Of a stretch of 64,000 nt of DNA, positions 17,541-27,254 are shown one piece after another. Each line of letters starts with the position of its first letter. Positions within the stretch are counted from its first letter, which is position 1. The DNA comes from Planococcus soli. Lineage in GTDB: Bacteria > Bacillota > Bacilli > Bacillales_A > Planococcaceae. The stretch lies in assembly GCF_016881065.1 (NCBI RefSeq), contig NZ_WXYN01000022.1, positions 124,001-188,000 of the forward strand, given 5' to 3'. The notes under the pieces were generated by a model that worked only from the letters and a program-made list of their open reading frames with translations, made no database searches and was not told the origin of the DNA. The translations under genes were made by a program, and so were the position numbers.

Positions 17541-19367
17541 TCACTTTTCGCTTTGGCCAATTTCCTTGAGTGCGTTTTTTTGAATGATCAGATCAGACAT
17601 GCGAAGCTGATCGGCAGCCGTTTCAATTTGTTCACTGCATCGATCGATTCCTACTTCTTCACCTGAAGCAGTTTCATAACAGGTGCCGCTGCCTCCAGGC
17701 ACAGTCAAATCAGGCTCGAAATAAACTTCTTCGTACCGGAACGCACCGTGACGGAATGTTGTCAGGTTGCTGTCTTCATCCAGCAGAGATTGGCCGAGCA
17801 TATAAGGCGGTTCGATGCCTAAAATATCTAGGATGGTCGGAGCAATATCAATTTGCCCTCCAGTACTGTCAACCGTACTTCCTTTTTCCATATTAGGTTC
17901 TTTGATGAAAAGCGGCACTTGATGGTCGAGTTCAAATAATTCCACTGTATTTTCCGCATCCAACTCCTGTGCCATTTCGCTGTCGGGCTGAGTCAGTCCA
18001 CTGTCATGGTCTCCATAAAAGACGATGAGTGAATCGTCCCACATATCCTTCTCCTTCAGCTCTTCAATCATCGCACCAACAGCTCCGTCGACATAATGAA
18101 TGGTTTCATAATAGCCCTTCAGCAATGGATCCTCATAACCGGTCAAATCCAACTGTTCCAGTTCCGCCGGTATTTCATATGGTGTATGGCTCGACAGCGC
18201 AACCATAAAGGCGAAATAGGGCTCTTTCAGCTGTTCAGCCAATTCGATGGAAGAGGTCAAGAAATCCTCATCGTTCAAGGCCATGCCGATTTTCTGATTG
18301 TCCGGGAAATCTGTCTGGCTGAAGAACTGGTTAAATCCGATATTCTGGTAGAAATCGTCGCGATTCCAAAAATCCTTCTCAAACGCATGCATAGCCGCAG
18401 TATCGTAGCCAGCATCTTTCAGCAATTCCGGCAGCGCATCAAACTCATTATCTGCGTATTGGGTATAGACAGAACCTGATTTCAAAGGGTGCAAGGATGT
18501 CAATGTGATAAATTCTGCATCTGATGTCCGGCCTTCATGCGTTTGATGATAGAACGACGGGAAAAACAGCGTTTCTTCTTTTAGCGCATTTAAATGAGGC
18601 GTCAGTTCCTGCCCATTTACTTGCTGTCCAATCACCGAAGTCTGGAACGATTCTAATTGGACGACAATGATGTTTGGCTTTGCTGAGTCGGATACAGTTG
18701 AAGGGGTATCGGGATTCAGCTCGCGAATCCGGGATTCTTCCTCCGCAGTGACGCTGTCATTCTTAAATAGAGAGCCGACACCTTGGGCGAAATCCAAACC
18801 GTGGTAACCCCAAAATCCAAGCTGGTAATACTCGCGCATATTGGAAATAGGTTCGTCCACCAGCCATTTTTCTTCATTGGCATAGCTTGCTGCCAAGGGA
18901 ATCACAAACAATGCAAGACCGAGAGCAGCACCTCCACCGGCAAAAATTCTTTTTTGTCGGCGGCTTACAAAATCTTGTCGATTGCGGATGGCAAAAAGGA
19001 CCACCGAGAAAATCAACAAGTCGGCAAAGAATAAGATATCTTTCATCTCAATCAAGGTCAGAAATCCGCCTCCGACATCACTCATCTGCGTGATATCGGA
19101 AAGCAATGCAATGGACAAAAGATCGCTGAAATAGCGATAATACCAAAGATCCGAAACGAGCAGTGTGCTGTGCAAAAATAGCAGCGCCAATAAAACCCAA
19201 CGCCGTTTTTTACTGCCCAGCAACAGCGTCCAGCTGGATAAGACGACGATAGAGGCCAAATTAAGAACGAAAAAGCTGAAAGGGAATTCAGTCCCTGCAT
19301 ACAAGCTGAACAGAAAAAGTTTAGAAATGGACAATAGCAGGTAAATCCAATACTCCAGGAATTTCAT
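17541..19367 (-). CDS. LtaS-family lipoteichoic acid synthase / phosphoglycerol transferase
   Basis: 608 residues. The N-terminal 160 hold five membrane helices; the rest is an extracellular sulfatase-fold domain. VVQLESFQ (Glu239) and EGRTSDAEF (Thr281) give the metal ligand and the nucleophilic Thr of LtaS enzymes, and YGDHDSG holds the late Asp-His metal ligands. Such enzymes polymerise glycerol phosphate from phosphatidylglycerol onto a lipid anchor. Sequences near the C-terminus differ from S. aureus LtaS, so a paralog such as YfnI or YvgJ type is possible. GGAGGTG precedes the ATG. Confidence 0.9.
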   Translation of the reverse strand: MKFLEYWIYLLLSISKLFLFSLYAGTEFPFSFFVLNLASIVVLSSWTLLLGSKKRRWVLLALLFLHSTLLVSDLWYYRYFSDLLSIALLSDITQMSDVGGGFLTLIEMKDILFFADLLIFSVVLFAIRNRQDFVSRRQKRIFAGGGAALGLALFVIPLAASYANEEKWLVDEPISNMREYYQLGFWGYHGLDFAQGVGSLFKNDSVTAEEESRIRELNPDTPSTVSDSAKPNIIVVQLESFQTSVIGQQVNGQELTPHLNALKEETLFFPSFYHQTHEGRTSDAEFITLTSLHPLKSGSVYTQYADNEFDALPELLKDAGYDTAAMHAFEKDFWNRDDFYQNIGFNQFFSQTDFPDNQKIGMALNDEDFLTSSIELAEQLKEPYFAFMVALSSHTPYEIPAELEQLDLTGYEDPLLKGYYETIHYVDGAVGAMIEELKEKDMWDDSLIVFYGDHDSGLTQPDSEMAQELDAENTVELFELDHQVPLFIKEPNMEKGSTVDSTGGQIDIAPTILDILGIEPPYMLGQSLLDEDSNLTTFRHGAFRYEEVYFEPDLTVPGGSGTCYETASGEEVGIDRCSEQIETAADQLRMSDLIIQKNALKEIGQSEK

Positions 19368-19710
19368 GGTGCACCTCCGGACAAGTTATAACGCTTTGCT
19401 GTTCAATGCAAATAAAGCACTTGCCAGTGAACCATTTAATATTTGCTGCAAAACAAAGCTGTTCTTAATTAAATACCACTCTTCAGATGGGTGAAAACAT
19501 TACGACATGTCCGTATTGTGGCAAAAGAGTCGGATTGGCGAGAGTTTGATGGCATTTGGAGAACGGGTATTGAGAAGTAAAGAAATGATAGCGAGGCTCG
19601 AATGATAATTTTAGCTGTTGGCCATGCAAATTGATGATCTCTGCCGTTCAGAATGCAGATCTAAAAATATGATTATTCGTTGCAGCCAGCAATAGAAAGG
19701 GGTGTTGATT
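19368..19710. other. Gene-poor gap with a possible zinc-ribbon remnant
   Basis: This stretch between the LtaS-like gene and the next small gene has no supported gene. At 19487-19549 a 20-codon frame encodes TTCPYCGKRVGLARV, a zinc-ribbon-like CPYC motif, but it has no ribosome site and stops at once; it may be a remnant. The left part should contain the promoter of the LtaS-like gene, not identified. Confidence 0.35.
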
Positions 19711-19980
19711 GTGGAAATGCCGAAAAAGACATCTGTTGATAAACCGGACAAAGCGAAATGCAAATATCCTTTAGTGCCTGTCGGCCAAAATTTCATCGTG
19801 GATTTTGGCGGACAGCCCTCGCTCCATGGCACGTGGCAAGTAGCGGAGAATGATGAGGCGCCGTTTTATTTGTGCAAACGTGTTTTTAAAAATGGAACAG
19901 TATCCAGAAAGAAATCAGCGGATCATCGCCGCAAGTTTTTTGAACATGAAATTTATCGGGCATTAGGAGAACAAGCTTAA
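19711..19980 (+). CDS. Small conserved-looking hypothetical protein
   Basis: 89 residues, basic, soluble, with no recognised domain. It contains two Cys (AKCKYPLVPVGQNF and FYLCKRVF) far apart and a charged C-terminal helix. GTG at 19711 has AAAGGGG eight bases upstream; GTG 19702 and ATG 19717 are alternative starts. A terminator follows, which supports a real gene. Confidence 0.55.
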   Translation: MEMPKKTSVDKPDKAKCKYPLVPVGQNFIVDFGGQPSLHGTWQVAENDEAPFYLCKRVFKNGTVSRKKSADHRRKFFEHEIYRALGEQA

Positions 19981-20004
19981 TTGCCGTTTTGTATACCAAA
20001 AATT

Positions 20005-20034
20005 GCTGTCCTGTTCAAGGATGGCTTTTTTTTT
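20005..20034 (+). terminator. Terminator after the small gene at 19711
   Basis: GCTGTCCT and AGGATGGC form a stem with two wobbles around GTTCA, followed by nine T residues. Confidence 0.7.
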
Positions 20035-20201
20035 GGCAAAGTATTGTCCCAACATGCATAAAGTACCGGCTAGGAGAGGGATATCTGGACCCTTTGAATA
20101 GTTTAAAGATAAAACTTCTCCAGTTCATTTATAAAAATATAGATTAGTTCAAATTTTGCTGTAATATTAGATCATAAACTACAAGTAAGGGGTTACATAA
20201 A

Positions 20202-21659
20202 ATGAAAACAAATCAGCAGCAGATTGAAACACCGTTTTTATGGGCGCTTGTCCCATTGATCACAATGATTGCGGCAATGGCGGTCACCATCATTGTATTT
20301 GAAGGCAGTCCGCATATTCCTTTAGTTTTGGGAGCAATAGTTGCCGGGGTAATTGCCTGGCGTCTCGGGTATAAATGGGAGACGATTGAAGAGGGGGCCT
20401 ATAAAGGAATCCGGCTTGCTCTTCCTGCCATTCTGATTATTATCGTGGTAGGCATGATCATCGCATCGTGGATTGGCGGCGGCATCATTGCCACTATGAT
20501 TTATTACGGCCTGCAGATCATTACGCCTTCTCTGTTTCTCCTGACAATCTGCATCATCTGCGGAATCGTTTCGCTTGCGATTGGCAGTTCCTGGTCGACG
20601 ATGGGGACAATTGGCGTCGCTGGCATGGGAATTGGCATAAGTATGGGAATCCCGGCCGCAATGGTGGCTGGAGCGGTCATCTCCGGCTCTTATTTTGGTG
20701 ATAAAATGTCGCCGCTATCGGATACAACGAACATGGCAGCTGGCATTACCAATACGAATTTATTTGAACACATTCGGCATATGACCTATACTACCGTTCC
20801 GGGATTGGTCATTGCCCTTGTCGTCTATTTTTTCCTTGGGCGTCAATTTGGCGGTACAGCGATTGATGAAGCGAACATACAAGGAATTATGTCTGCATTA
20901 GACAGCAACTTTCTGATTTCGCCTTGGCTCCTGCTGGTCCCTGCAGCGATTGTCATTCTGGTGGCATTGAAAGTTCCGGCTTTGCCTGCTTTGCTGATCG
21001 GTGTTTTTCTCGGCTTTATGTGCCAGATCCTTGTGCAGGGAGGCACTGTGGGTGAGGCAGTCAATGCGCTTCATGACGGCTTTATTATTGCTTCCGGCAA
21101 TGACATGGTTGATGAGTTATTTAATCGCGGCGGCATCGCTTCGATGATGTTTACGGTTTCATTGACCATTTTTGCGATGGTTTTTGGCGGCATACTGGAG
21201 CATACAGGAATGTTGAAGGCAATCGTCACACAAATATTGAAAGTGGCAAAATCTGCCGGAAGCCTAATTGCAGCGACCATCGTTTCCGCTTTTTTCACTA
21301 ACGCAACGGCATCCGAGCAATACATATCGATCCTTCTGCCAGGCAGAATGTACGCCACAGCCTACCAGGACAAGGGGCTGCATTCGAAAAACCTTTCACG
21401 TGCGCTCGAAGATGGCGGAACCTTGACTTCTCCGTTCATTCCATGGAACACATGCGGAGTCTTTATCCTGGCAACGCTGGCGGTCCATCCATTCGCCTAC
21501 GCTCCATATGCGGTACTCAATTACGCAGTTCCGATTCTTGGAATCATTATGGCGTTTATCGGCTATAAAGTTCAATTTTTAACAGAAGATGAACTGGCAC
21601 AGCTGAAAGTAAAGCAGCAAAGAATTGATCGCGAAAACGAATTGACCGAAGGCGTTTAA
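20202..21659 (+). CDS. nhaC: NhaC-family Na+/H+ antiporter
   Basis: A 485-residue membrane protein with about 11-12 helices. The NhaC features AIGSSWSTMGTIG, GSYFGDKMSPLSDTTNMA and FTNATASEQYISILLPGRM are all present, so the transporter should exchange cytoplasmic sodium for protons (or a malate/lactate variant). The ATG at 20202 has TAAGGGG upstream. With the CPA1 antiporter at 43950 it fits a salt-adapted organism. Monocistronic, with a strong bidirectional terminator. Confidence 0.92.
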   Translation: MKTNQQQIETPFLWALVPLITMIAAMAVTIIVFEGSPHIPLVLGAIVAGVIAWRLGYKWETIEEGAYKGIRLALPAILIIIVVGMIIASWIGGGIIATMIYYGLQIITPSLFLLTICIICGIVSLAIGSSWSTMGTIGVAGMGIGISMGIPAAMVAGAVISGSYFGDKMSPLSDTTNMAAGITNTNLFEHIRHMTYTTVPGLVIALVVYFFLGRQFGGTAIDEANIQGIMSALDSNFLISPWLLLVPAAIVILVALKVPALPALLIGVFLGFMCQILVQGGTVGEAVNALHDGFIIASGNDMVDELFNRGGIASMMFTVSLTIFAMVFGGILEHTGMLKAIVTQILKVAKSAGSLIAATIVSAFFTNATASEQYISILLPGRMYATAYQDKGLHSKNLSRALEDGGTLTSPFIPWNTCGVFILATLAVHPFAYAPYAVLNYAVPILGIIMAFIGYKVQFLTEDELAQLKVKQQRIDRENELTEGV

Positions 21660-21678
21660 ACTTTTCAAGTTGCACAAT

Positions 21679-21728
21679 AAAGCGAGCCTCCTCTTTGGAA
21701 ATCCAAAAGAGGAGGCTCGCTTTTCTTC
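21679..21728. terminator. Bidirectional terminator between nhaC and GNAT genes
   Basis: AAGCGAGCCTCCTCTTTTGGA-type arms (AGCGAGCCTCCTCTTT / AAGAGGAGGCTCGCTT) form a long stem followed by TTTTCTT; it sits between convergent genes. Confidence 0.88.
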
Positions 21729-22615
21729 TATTGAACAGAAGCACCACCAAATTGCTTTTTAAAACGTTCAGTGCCATATAACAGCCAAGGAGAAGGCAGT
21801 TCGAAGGTATGATGTTCAGGCAGCTTGCTGACCTGTCCAGGGCTCAAGTCCATCCAAAGCAAGGCATTGGTTTTCACTTTTTCGCTTAGTTGCCGCTGTG
21901 CCATGGAAACAGTTTCCCATAATCCAGGCTGCTCCATCAGATCATCCCACGGATAGACAGTATGCAGATAATATTCCCGTTTGTAATCTTTTTTGGTTAT
22001 CAACACCCGGTTCCTATCGGGATTTTCGAAAAATGACCATTGCACCAATTTGGCATCAGCAAATAATTCTTCAGAGGCAGGGAAAGTGTAATAGCATTCG
22101 TAAGGGAAAACGGCACCGGGTTTAATATACAGCCGGTCTATCCACGCCCTTTTTTGACGGAGATCCGTAACTTCCTGCCAGACCGGTCCGCCTGTTTCAA
22201 GTGAAGAAGCAGTGGTCGAAATGGCGCTGTAGAGTGTGGATACTTCTGCAAGGCCAAGCTTGTCCATGACGCGGCGAGCGGATGCGTTCTCAAGCTGCGT
22301 ATTGGCTCCAATCCATTGAATGGCAGGAAGCGAAAAGGCTTGTTCCATAATATAGGACATCAATCGAGTGGAAAAATTATTTCCTCGGAAGCGCAAATCG
22401 CTGCGCATCCGGCCGAGCATGACGTATTGCTTGGCAAAGATCGTATAGCCGCCAACGCTTGCCAGCTGGCCCTCCCGAAATAATCCATACATCCGGCTGG
22501 AGCCGCTGGATATCCGGTTGTATACCCGAAGAATATAATCGTCTTCTATGCCTGTTTCCATTGCTTCCAATAGATGCAAATCATCTGAGTTTAATTGCCG
22601 AATTGATGTTTCCAT
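21728..22615 (-). CDS. GNAT-family N-acetyltransferase
   Basis: 295 residues. The N-terminal half has a GNAT fold: VGGYTIFAKQYVMLGRMRSD, then RFRGNNFSTRLMSYIMEQA, where the usual acetyl-CoA loop (R/Q-x-x-G-x-G/A) is recognisable as RFRGNNFS, and IGANTQLENASARRVMDKLG. The C-terminal half (about 150-295) is a second domain without a recognised motif, so the acceptor is unknown. The ATG at 22615 lies eight bases after GAGGAG. Confidence 0.8.
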   Translation of the reverse strand: METSIRQLNSDDLHLLEAMETGIEDDYILRVYNRISSGSSRMYGLFREGQLASVGGYTIFAKQYVMLGRMRSDLRFRGNNFSTRLMSYIMEQAFSLPAIQWIGANTQLENASARRVMDKLGLAEVSTLYSAISTTASSLETGGPVWQEVTDLRQKRAWIDRLYIKPGAVFPYECYYTFPASEELFADAKLVQWSFFENPDRNRVLITKKDYKREYYLHTVYPWDDLMEQPGLWETVSMAQRQLSEKVKTNALLWMDLSPGQVSKLPEHHTFELPSPWLLYGTERFKKQFGGASVQ

Positions 22616-22748
22616 ACTCGCCACTCCTCGTTCATGTTGAAATCACTACTGATATTATATACAGGATTAGCCTGATTTTGCATGTATGCAGGTTTAAGTC
22701 GCAGGAGCATGCGGGAAAAGGGAAGCATATTCATAAGGGGGCTGTCGG

Positions 22749-23549
22749 ATGACTATTTTTTCGAGTGAGGCATTGGCACATAAACACGTACTGATTACGG
22801 GAGCAACAGGCGGCATAGGCACCGAGACGGCTCTGACGTTGGCAGCTATGGGGGCACGCATCACCATTACTGGGCGAAACATAGAAAAGCTGGAGCAGCT
22901 GAAAGCGGAGTTGCTCCGCAAGATGCCAGCCGAAAGACTTTGTGTACAGCAGGCGGATTTGACAGACCCGGCAGATCGTATGCGGCTTATTGAACAGGCC
23001 GAAAGGAAGTTGGGTTTTATCAACGGATTGGTAAATTCAGCAGGTGTTTCAGGAGGCAAGCGGGTCGAAGAAATAGATGAAGCCTTTCTGGCAGAGATGA
23101 TGAACTTGAACTTCGTATCGACCTTTCTTCTGACACAGGAAGTATATCGGAAGATGTTGGAGAAAGAAGAGGGGGATATCGTCAATCTGGCTTCCCTATC
23201 AGGTTTGCGTGGAACTTACGGCAATACGGCATACTCAGCAAGCAAGTTCGCGGTGGTTGGCTGGACTCAATCGATGGCGGTTGAAGCCATTGGACACGGC
23301 ATCCGTGTTAATGCGGTATGCCCCGGTTATGTGGATACTGATATGGCTAGGAACAGCCTGCGCAAAAAAGCCGAGAGAAATGGTACGAGTTTTGAAGAAG
23401 AGCTGGACAATGCGAAAAAGGAGATTCCTTCAGGGAGATTATCCACGGCTCTAGAAGTAGCGAATGCCATCGCTTTCCTAATGACCGATGCTGCCGGAAA
23501 CATTGTAGGGGAGTCGTTGAAGATTTCCGGAGGAAGCGTCATGAGGTAA
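22749..23549 (+). CDS. Short-chain dehydrogenase/reductase
   Basis: A classical 266-residue SDR: TGATGGIG cofactor loop at 17-24, NSAGVSGG, and catalytic Ser (LASLSG) with Tyr-x3-Lys in TAYSASKFAV. VCPGYVDTDMA follows as usual. TGRN after strand 2 suggests NADP(H). Similar to 3-oxoacyl-ACP reductase-like or glucose-dehydrogenase-like SDRs; the substrate cannot be assigned. ATAAGGGGG lies ahead of the ATG. Confidence 0.88.
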   Translation: MTIFSSEALAHKHVLITGATGGIGTETALTLAAMGARITITGRNIEKLEQLKAELLRKMPAERLCVQQADLTDPADRMRLIEQAERKLGFINGLVNSAGVSGGKRVEEIDEAFLAEMMNLNFVSTFLLTQEVYRKMLEKEEGDIVNLASLSGLRGTYGNTAYSASKFAVVGWTQSMAVEAIGHGIRVNAVCPGYVDTDMARNSLRKKAERNGTSFEEELDNAKKEIPSGRLSTALEVANAIAFLMTDAAGNIVGESLKISGGSVMR

Positions 23550-23681
23550 GGCCGCCGGGATTCTTGTGAATGGTGAAGAATGTTGACATTATCTTTTATA
23601 GCTCTACTTGTGTATAGTGAACAAGATGAAAAAGATAGTCTGTACAACCGTCTATCAGCTGGCTAAAAGGAGATCAAGAAT

Positions 23682-24233
23682 TTGAGGAAAGAAATTAAAG
23701 ACATTCAAGATACCTTACAAGCATCTGAAGGCGCCCATGTTTTTTATTATGTCAATGAGTTGGAATGTTATATTTACAATGCCGTTTCGTATATTGTTGC
23801 CGGCATCGAGCGCGGTGATCAGGTTTTGTTCATTGAAAGCGAACGGCTTTATCCGATAATCCTGAAACGTGTAGAAGAGCTGTTGTCTGACGAACAGTTG
23901 AAGAATATTCATCACGTTAATAACTTTAAGTTTTATTGGGAGACCGGGAATTTTCATCCGCCGACTGTACTCGATTACTTCTCACATTTAATAAGCCCGT
24001 TTACGGAAAATGAACTTAGTTTCCGTACATGGGTACATGTCGAATGGCGGGAAGAGGACGAAATTGCGAAGGATATCGAAGAATATGAAATTGCGGTTGA
24101 TAAGCTTATACCCCAAATCAAAGCGATTTCGATATGTGCGTATGATGCTCCGCGGGTTTCGGACGAGCTCAAAGAAGCGCTGATGAACTGCCATGGCTTC
24201 TTGATGACTGATGAGGACATCACGCCTATTTAG
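23682..24233 (+). CDS. MEDS-domain sensor-like protein
   Basis: 183 residues that match the MEDS (methanogen/methylotroph DcmR sensory) domain: HVFYYVNELECYIYNAVSYI and IERGDQVLFIESERL at the N-terminus, then ISICAYDAPRVSDEL near the end. In known proteins this domain is joined to a DNA-binding or kinase output; here it stands alone with no output domain. TTG at 23682 follows AAAAGGAG. Its ligand or partner is unknown, and it is probably cytoplasmic. Confidence 0.75.
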   Translation: MRKEIKDIQDTLQASEGAHVFYYVNELECYIYNAVSYIVAGIERGDQVLFIESERLYPIILKRVEELLSDEQLKNIHHVNNFKFYWETGNFHPPTVLDYFSHLISPFTENELSFRTWVHVEWREEDEIAKDIEEYEIAVDKLIPQIKAISICAYDAPRVSDELKEALMNCHGFLMTDEDITPI

Positions 24234-24321
24234 AGGTAAGTTGCTGAATGAGGTACGACAAAGGTTGAACTGCAGAATCTTAGCAGGCGAAAATCATTAG
24301 TCAATTCAAATAATAATTTAG

Positions 24322-24360
24322 AAAAACCTCTTTACGGACATTCCGTGGAGAGGTTTTTTG
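24322..24360 (+). terminator. Terminator in the gap before the aldehyde dehydrogenase operon
   Basis: AAAACCTCTTTACGG and CCGTGGAGAGGTTTT form a stem with central mismatches and a 5-base loop, followed by a T run. It lies about 90 bases after the MEDS gene in the 317-base gap 24234-24550. The rest of that gap holds the promoter at 24440-24467. Confidence 0.7.
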
Positions 24361-24439
24361 GTGAATTAACAAAATTTATTTAACGTTAATAACCAGTATA
24401 AAAATGACATTCTTAAAAGAAGTTTATATTGACAGAATA

Positions 24440-24467
24440 TTGACAATTCTTGATAAAGGCATACTAT
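24440..24467 (+). promoter_or_regulatory. Sigma-A promoter of the aldehyde/alcohol dehydrogenase operon
   Basis: TTGACA (24440-24445) and TACTAT (24462-24467) are separated by 16 bases, and the ATG of the operon's first gene follows about 84 bases downstream. A second TTGACA copy lies ten bases upstream. Confidence 0.6.
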
Positions 24468-24550
24468 ATTAAGTAGTGAGGCCGCATAAGAAACAATGCT
24501 CTTTGAAGTGAACAGGTTTTTTTAAAGTTGAAAAAGGAGGAGAATCCGAA

Positions 24551-25999
24551 ATGATCGAAATCGGTAAGTACCATTTCGGTTCCATTATCGATGGCAAGGA
24601 GTTGCCTAAAGATGGACGCGACGAAATTAGGGTCTTTAATCCCTACAACAATGAAGTTATCGGAAAGATTTCTTGCGCCACACGGGAAGATGCAGCTGCA
24701 GCGGTTGTCAGTGCACATCGCGTTTATGTGCAGACCATGAAAAAGATGCCGGCGCATAGACGGTCTGAAATTCTTCGGAAAACTGCTGATCTGCTGGAAA
24801 TCGAGGGCGATGACTTTGCGCATTTATTGTCTTTGGAGGCAGGAAAACCCATCAAGGAAAGCCGGGTAGAAGTGGCGCGTGCCGTTCAGGTGCTGCGGTT
24901 TGCTTCGGAAGGAGCCAAATCCATCTACGGGGAAATGATTCCACTGGACAGTGCAATCGGCGGAGAAAATCAAATCGGCATGTCGAAGCGTGTTTCTCTC
25001 GGCGTGGTTGCAGCCATTACGCCTTTTAATTTCCCGTTGAACCTGGTGCTTCACAAGGTTGCCCCGGCGATTGCGGCAGGCAATACGGTGGTCTTGAAAC
25101 CAGCGGAAAAAACGCCGCTTTCTCCAGTTCTTCTGTACCGGTTGTTTGAAAAAGCCGGACTGCCTAAAGGCGTCATCAATATTGTCATGGGGCCGGGACA
25201 GGAACTGGCGGAAACATTGGTGACTCATCCGAAAGTAAAACGGGTGACGTTCACTGGCAGCAGCGCTGTCGGATGGAAAATACAAGAAATGGCCAAACGG
25301 AAAAAAGTTACATTGGAATTGGGATCAAATGCTCCAAATATTATTTTTGAAGATGCGGATCTGGACGTTGCTGTCGATGCTATCGTAATCGGCGGTTTTA
25401 CGTATGCCGGACAGGCCTGCGTATCTGCACAACGGATTTATGTCCAGGAAACCGTCTATTCTGCGTTTCTGGAAAAGCTGACAAAAAAAGTGAAAGCGCT
25501 TCAAACGGGAGACCCACTGGATGAAACAACCGATATGGGGCCGATGATCACCCAGGAAGCAGCTGAGCGTGCAGAATCGTGGGTTAAAGAAGCGCTTAGG
25601 CAAGGCGCGACATTATCGGCCGGCGGAAATCGCAAAGGCACAATGATGGAGCCGACCATTGTCAGTGACGTAACACCTGATATGAAGGTGGTATGTGCGG
25701 AGGTTTTTGCACCTATTGTCAGCGTTATGTCCTTTGGTACGGAAGAAGAAGCGGTAAAGCATGCCAACGAGTCAGATTTCGGTTTGCAGGCAGGTGTCTT
25801 CACGGCCGATATCAACCGGGCTATGCGGATGGCAGATACGCTGGAAACGGGAGGCGTCTGGATCAATGAAGTTTCGGTTCGCCGCTATGATCATATTCCT
25901 TATGGCGGAGTGAAAAACAGCGGCATGGGAAAAGAAGGGGTCACCTATGCGATTGAAGAAATGACCGATGTGAAATTTATCGGCATTAAACTATATTGA
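24551..25999 (+). CDS. NAD(P)-dependent aldehyde dehydrogenase
   Basis: 482 residues with all family landmarks: Asn160 in TPFNFP, the cofactor loop FTGSSAVG, the general base Glu256 in VTLELGS, and the nucleophile Cys290 in [22 protein letters not shown] is typical of the glyceraldehyde-3-phosphate/lactaldehyde/phosphonoacetaldehyde dehydrogenase branch. It oxidises an aldehyde to the acid in the cytoplasm. GGAGGAG precedes the ATG. The alcohol dehydrogenase gene follows after 27 bases, so the two probably oxidise an alcohol to an acid in sequence. Confidence 0.92.
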   Translation: MIEIGKYHFGSIIDGKELPKDGRDEIRVFNPYNNEVIGKISCATREDAAAAVVSAHRVYVQTMKKMPAHRRSEILRKTADLLEIEGDDFAHLLSLEAGKPIKESRVEVARAVQVLRFASEGAKSIYGEMIPLDSAIGGENQIGMSKRVSLGVVAAITPFNFPLNLVLHKVAPAIAAGNTVVLKPAEKTPLSPVLLYRLFEKAGLPKGVINIVMGPGQELAETLVTHPKVKRVTFTGSSAVGWKIQEMAKRKKVTLELGSNAPNIIFEDADLDVAVDAIVIGGFTYAGQACVSAQRIYVQETVYSAFLEKLTKKVKALQTGDPLDETTDMGPMITQEAAERAESWVKEALRQGATLSAGGNRKGTMMEPTIVSDVTPDMKVVCAEVFAPIVSVMSFGTEEEAVKHANESDFGLQAGVFTADINRAMRMADTLETGGVWINEVSVRRYDHIPYGGVKNSGMGKEGVTYAIEEMTDVKFIGIKLY

Positions 26000-26026
26000 A
26001 AATTTGATTGAGGAGATGGTGGAAGT

Positions 26027-27151
26027 ATGCAAGTGAGATCAGCGGTATTACGGGAAATTGGAGCAACAACTCCTTACGAAGAAAGCCAGCCGATTCATAT
26101 TGAAACGCTGGAATTGGATTCGCCGGAAAAAGGAGAGGTGTTAATCCAAATAAAAGCAGCGAGTTTATGCCATTCCGACCTATCAGTGATGAACGGCAGC
26201 CGTCCGCGGCCGCTGCCTATGGCTCTTGGCCACGAAGCAGCGGGTGTGATTATCGAGGTCGGAGAAGGCGTGACCGATTTGGAACCTGGCGATCATATCG
26301 CCTGCGTATTCGTTCCGAGCTGTGGACAATGCGGACCGTGCCGGGAAGGACGTCCAGCTTTATGTGAACCGGGAGCTGCCTCCAATACGGCGGGCACCTT
26401 ACTGGGCGGCGGAAACCGTCTTCATACAGAGACGGAAATCGTCAACCACCATGTAGGCGTTTCGGCTTTTTCGGAATACGCCGTCGTATCGAGAAATTCA
26501 GTCGTTAAAGTGAATAAAGATATTCCTTTCGAAAAAGCGGCGCTGTTTGGCTGCGCGGTCATCACGGGAGTCGGAGCAGTTGTCAATACAGCGGGCATTA
26601 AACTCGGCAGCACAGTCGCAGTGGTTGGCCTTGGCGGAGTAGGTCTCAGTGCGCTGCTTGGGGCAATTGCGGCCGGCGCGAGCCGTATTGTTGCTGTGGA
26701 TATCAATGAAAATAAACTGAAACAAGCAAAAGAGCTGGGAGCCACGGATGTGTTTAATTCTAAAGATCCGGATGTTGTTGAACAGATTCGAAAAGCGACA
26801 GGCGGCGGATTGGATTACGCTTTTGAAACTGCTGGCGTTGTTCCGGCGATGGAAGTTGCCTACGCTGTCACTAAACGCGGGGGAACTACGGTCACGACGG
26901 GATTGCCTCATCCGGAGCATCAATTTGCCTTTCCGTATTTGTCGTTGACTGCCGAAGAACGGACAATTAAAGGATCGTATTTGGGCAGCTGCGTGCCAAG
27001 CCGTGACATTCCGCGTTACATGAATCTGTTTCAGGAAGATCGCTTGCCTGTCGATAAACTGATCACCGATTTCATCACATTGGAGGAAGTCAATAAAGGC
27101 TTCGACATTTTGGCAAAAGGCGATTCTTCACGGATCATCATAAAATTTTAA
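26027..27151 (+). CDS. Zinc-dependent alcohol dehydrogenase (MDR family)
   Basis: 374 residues. Catalytic zinc ligands are Cys48 (LCHSD) and His69-Glu70 (GHEAAG); the structural zinc cluster is Cys99, Cys102, Cys105 and Cys113. The cofactor loop is VGLGGVG, followed by VDINENK (Asp selects NAD). This resembles class III-like/aryl alcohol dehydrogenases. It is in an operon with the aldehyde dehydrogenase just upstream, with GAGGAGATGG before the ATG. Confidence 0.92.
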   Translation: MQVRSAVLREIGATTPYEESQPIHIETLELDSPEKGEVLIQIKAASLCHSDLSVMNGSRPRPLPMALGHEAAGVIIEVGEGVTDLEPGDHIACVFVPSCGQCGPCREGRPALCEPGAASNTAGTLLGGGNRLHTETEIVNHHVGVSAFSEYAVVSRNSVVKVNKDIPFEKAALFGCAVITGVGAVVNTAGIKLGSTVAVVGLGGVGLSALLGAIAAGASRIVAVDINENKLKQAKELGATDVFNSKDPDVVEQIRKATGGGLDYAFETAGVVPAMEVAYAVTKRGGTTVTTGLPHPEHQFAFPYLSLTAEERTIKGSYLGSCVPSRDIPRYMNLFQEDRLPVDKLITDFITLEEVNKGFDILAKGDSSRIIIKF

Positions 27152-27254
27152 AAGGAAGCTCCAACTAATTCGAGAATGCAGGAGGAGGGAGATCAGGTTG
27201 TAAAACGCCCGCTGCAAAGCCGTTGGCATCAACCAAAAACAAGGAGGATTTGCG

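Noticed and set aside
23583-23618. TTGACA and TATAGT ahead of the MEDS gene
   Set aside because: The spacing is 24 bases, too long for one sigma-A promoter, and no better -35 box fits the TATAGT.
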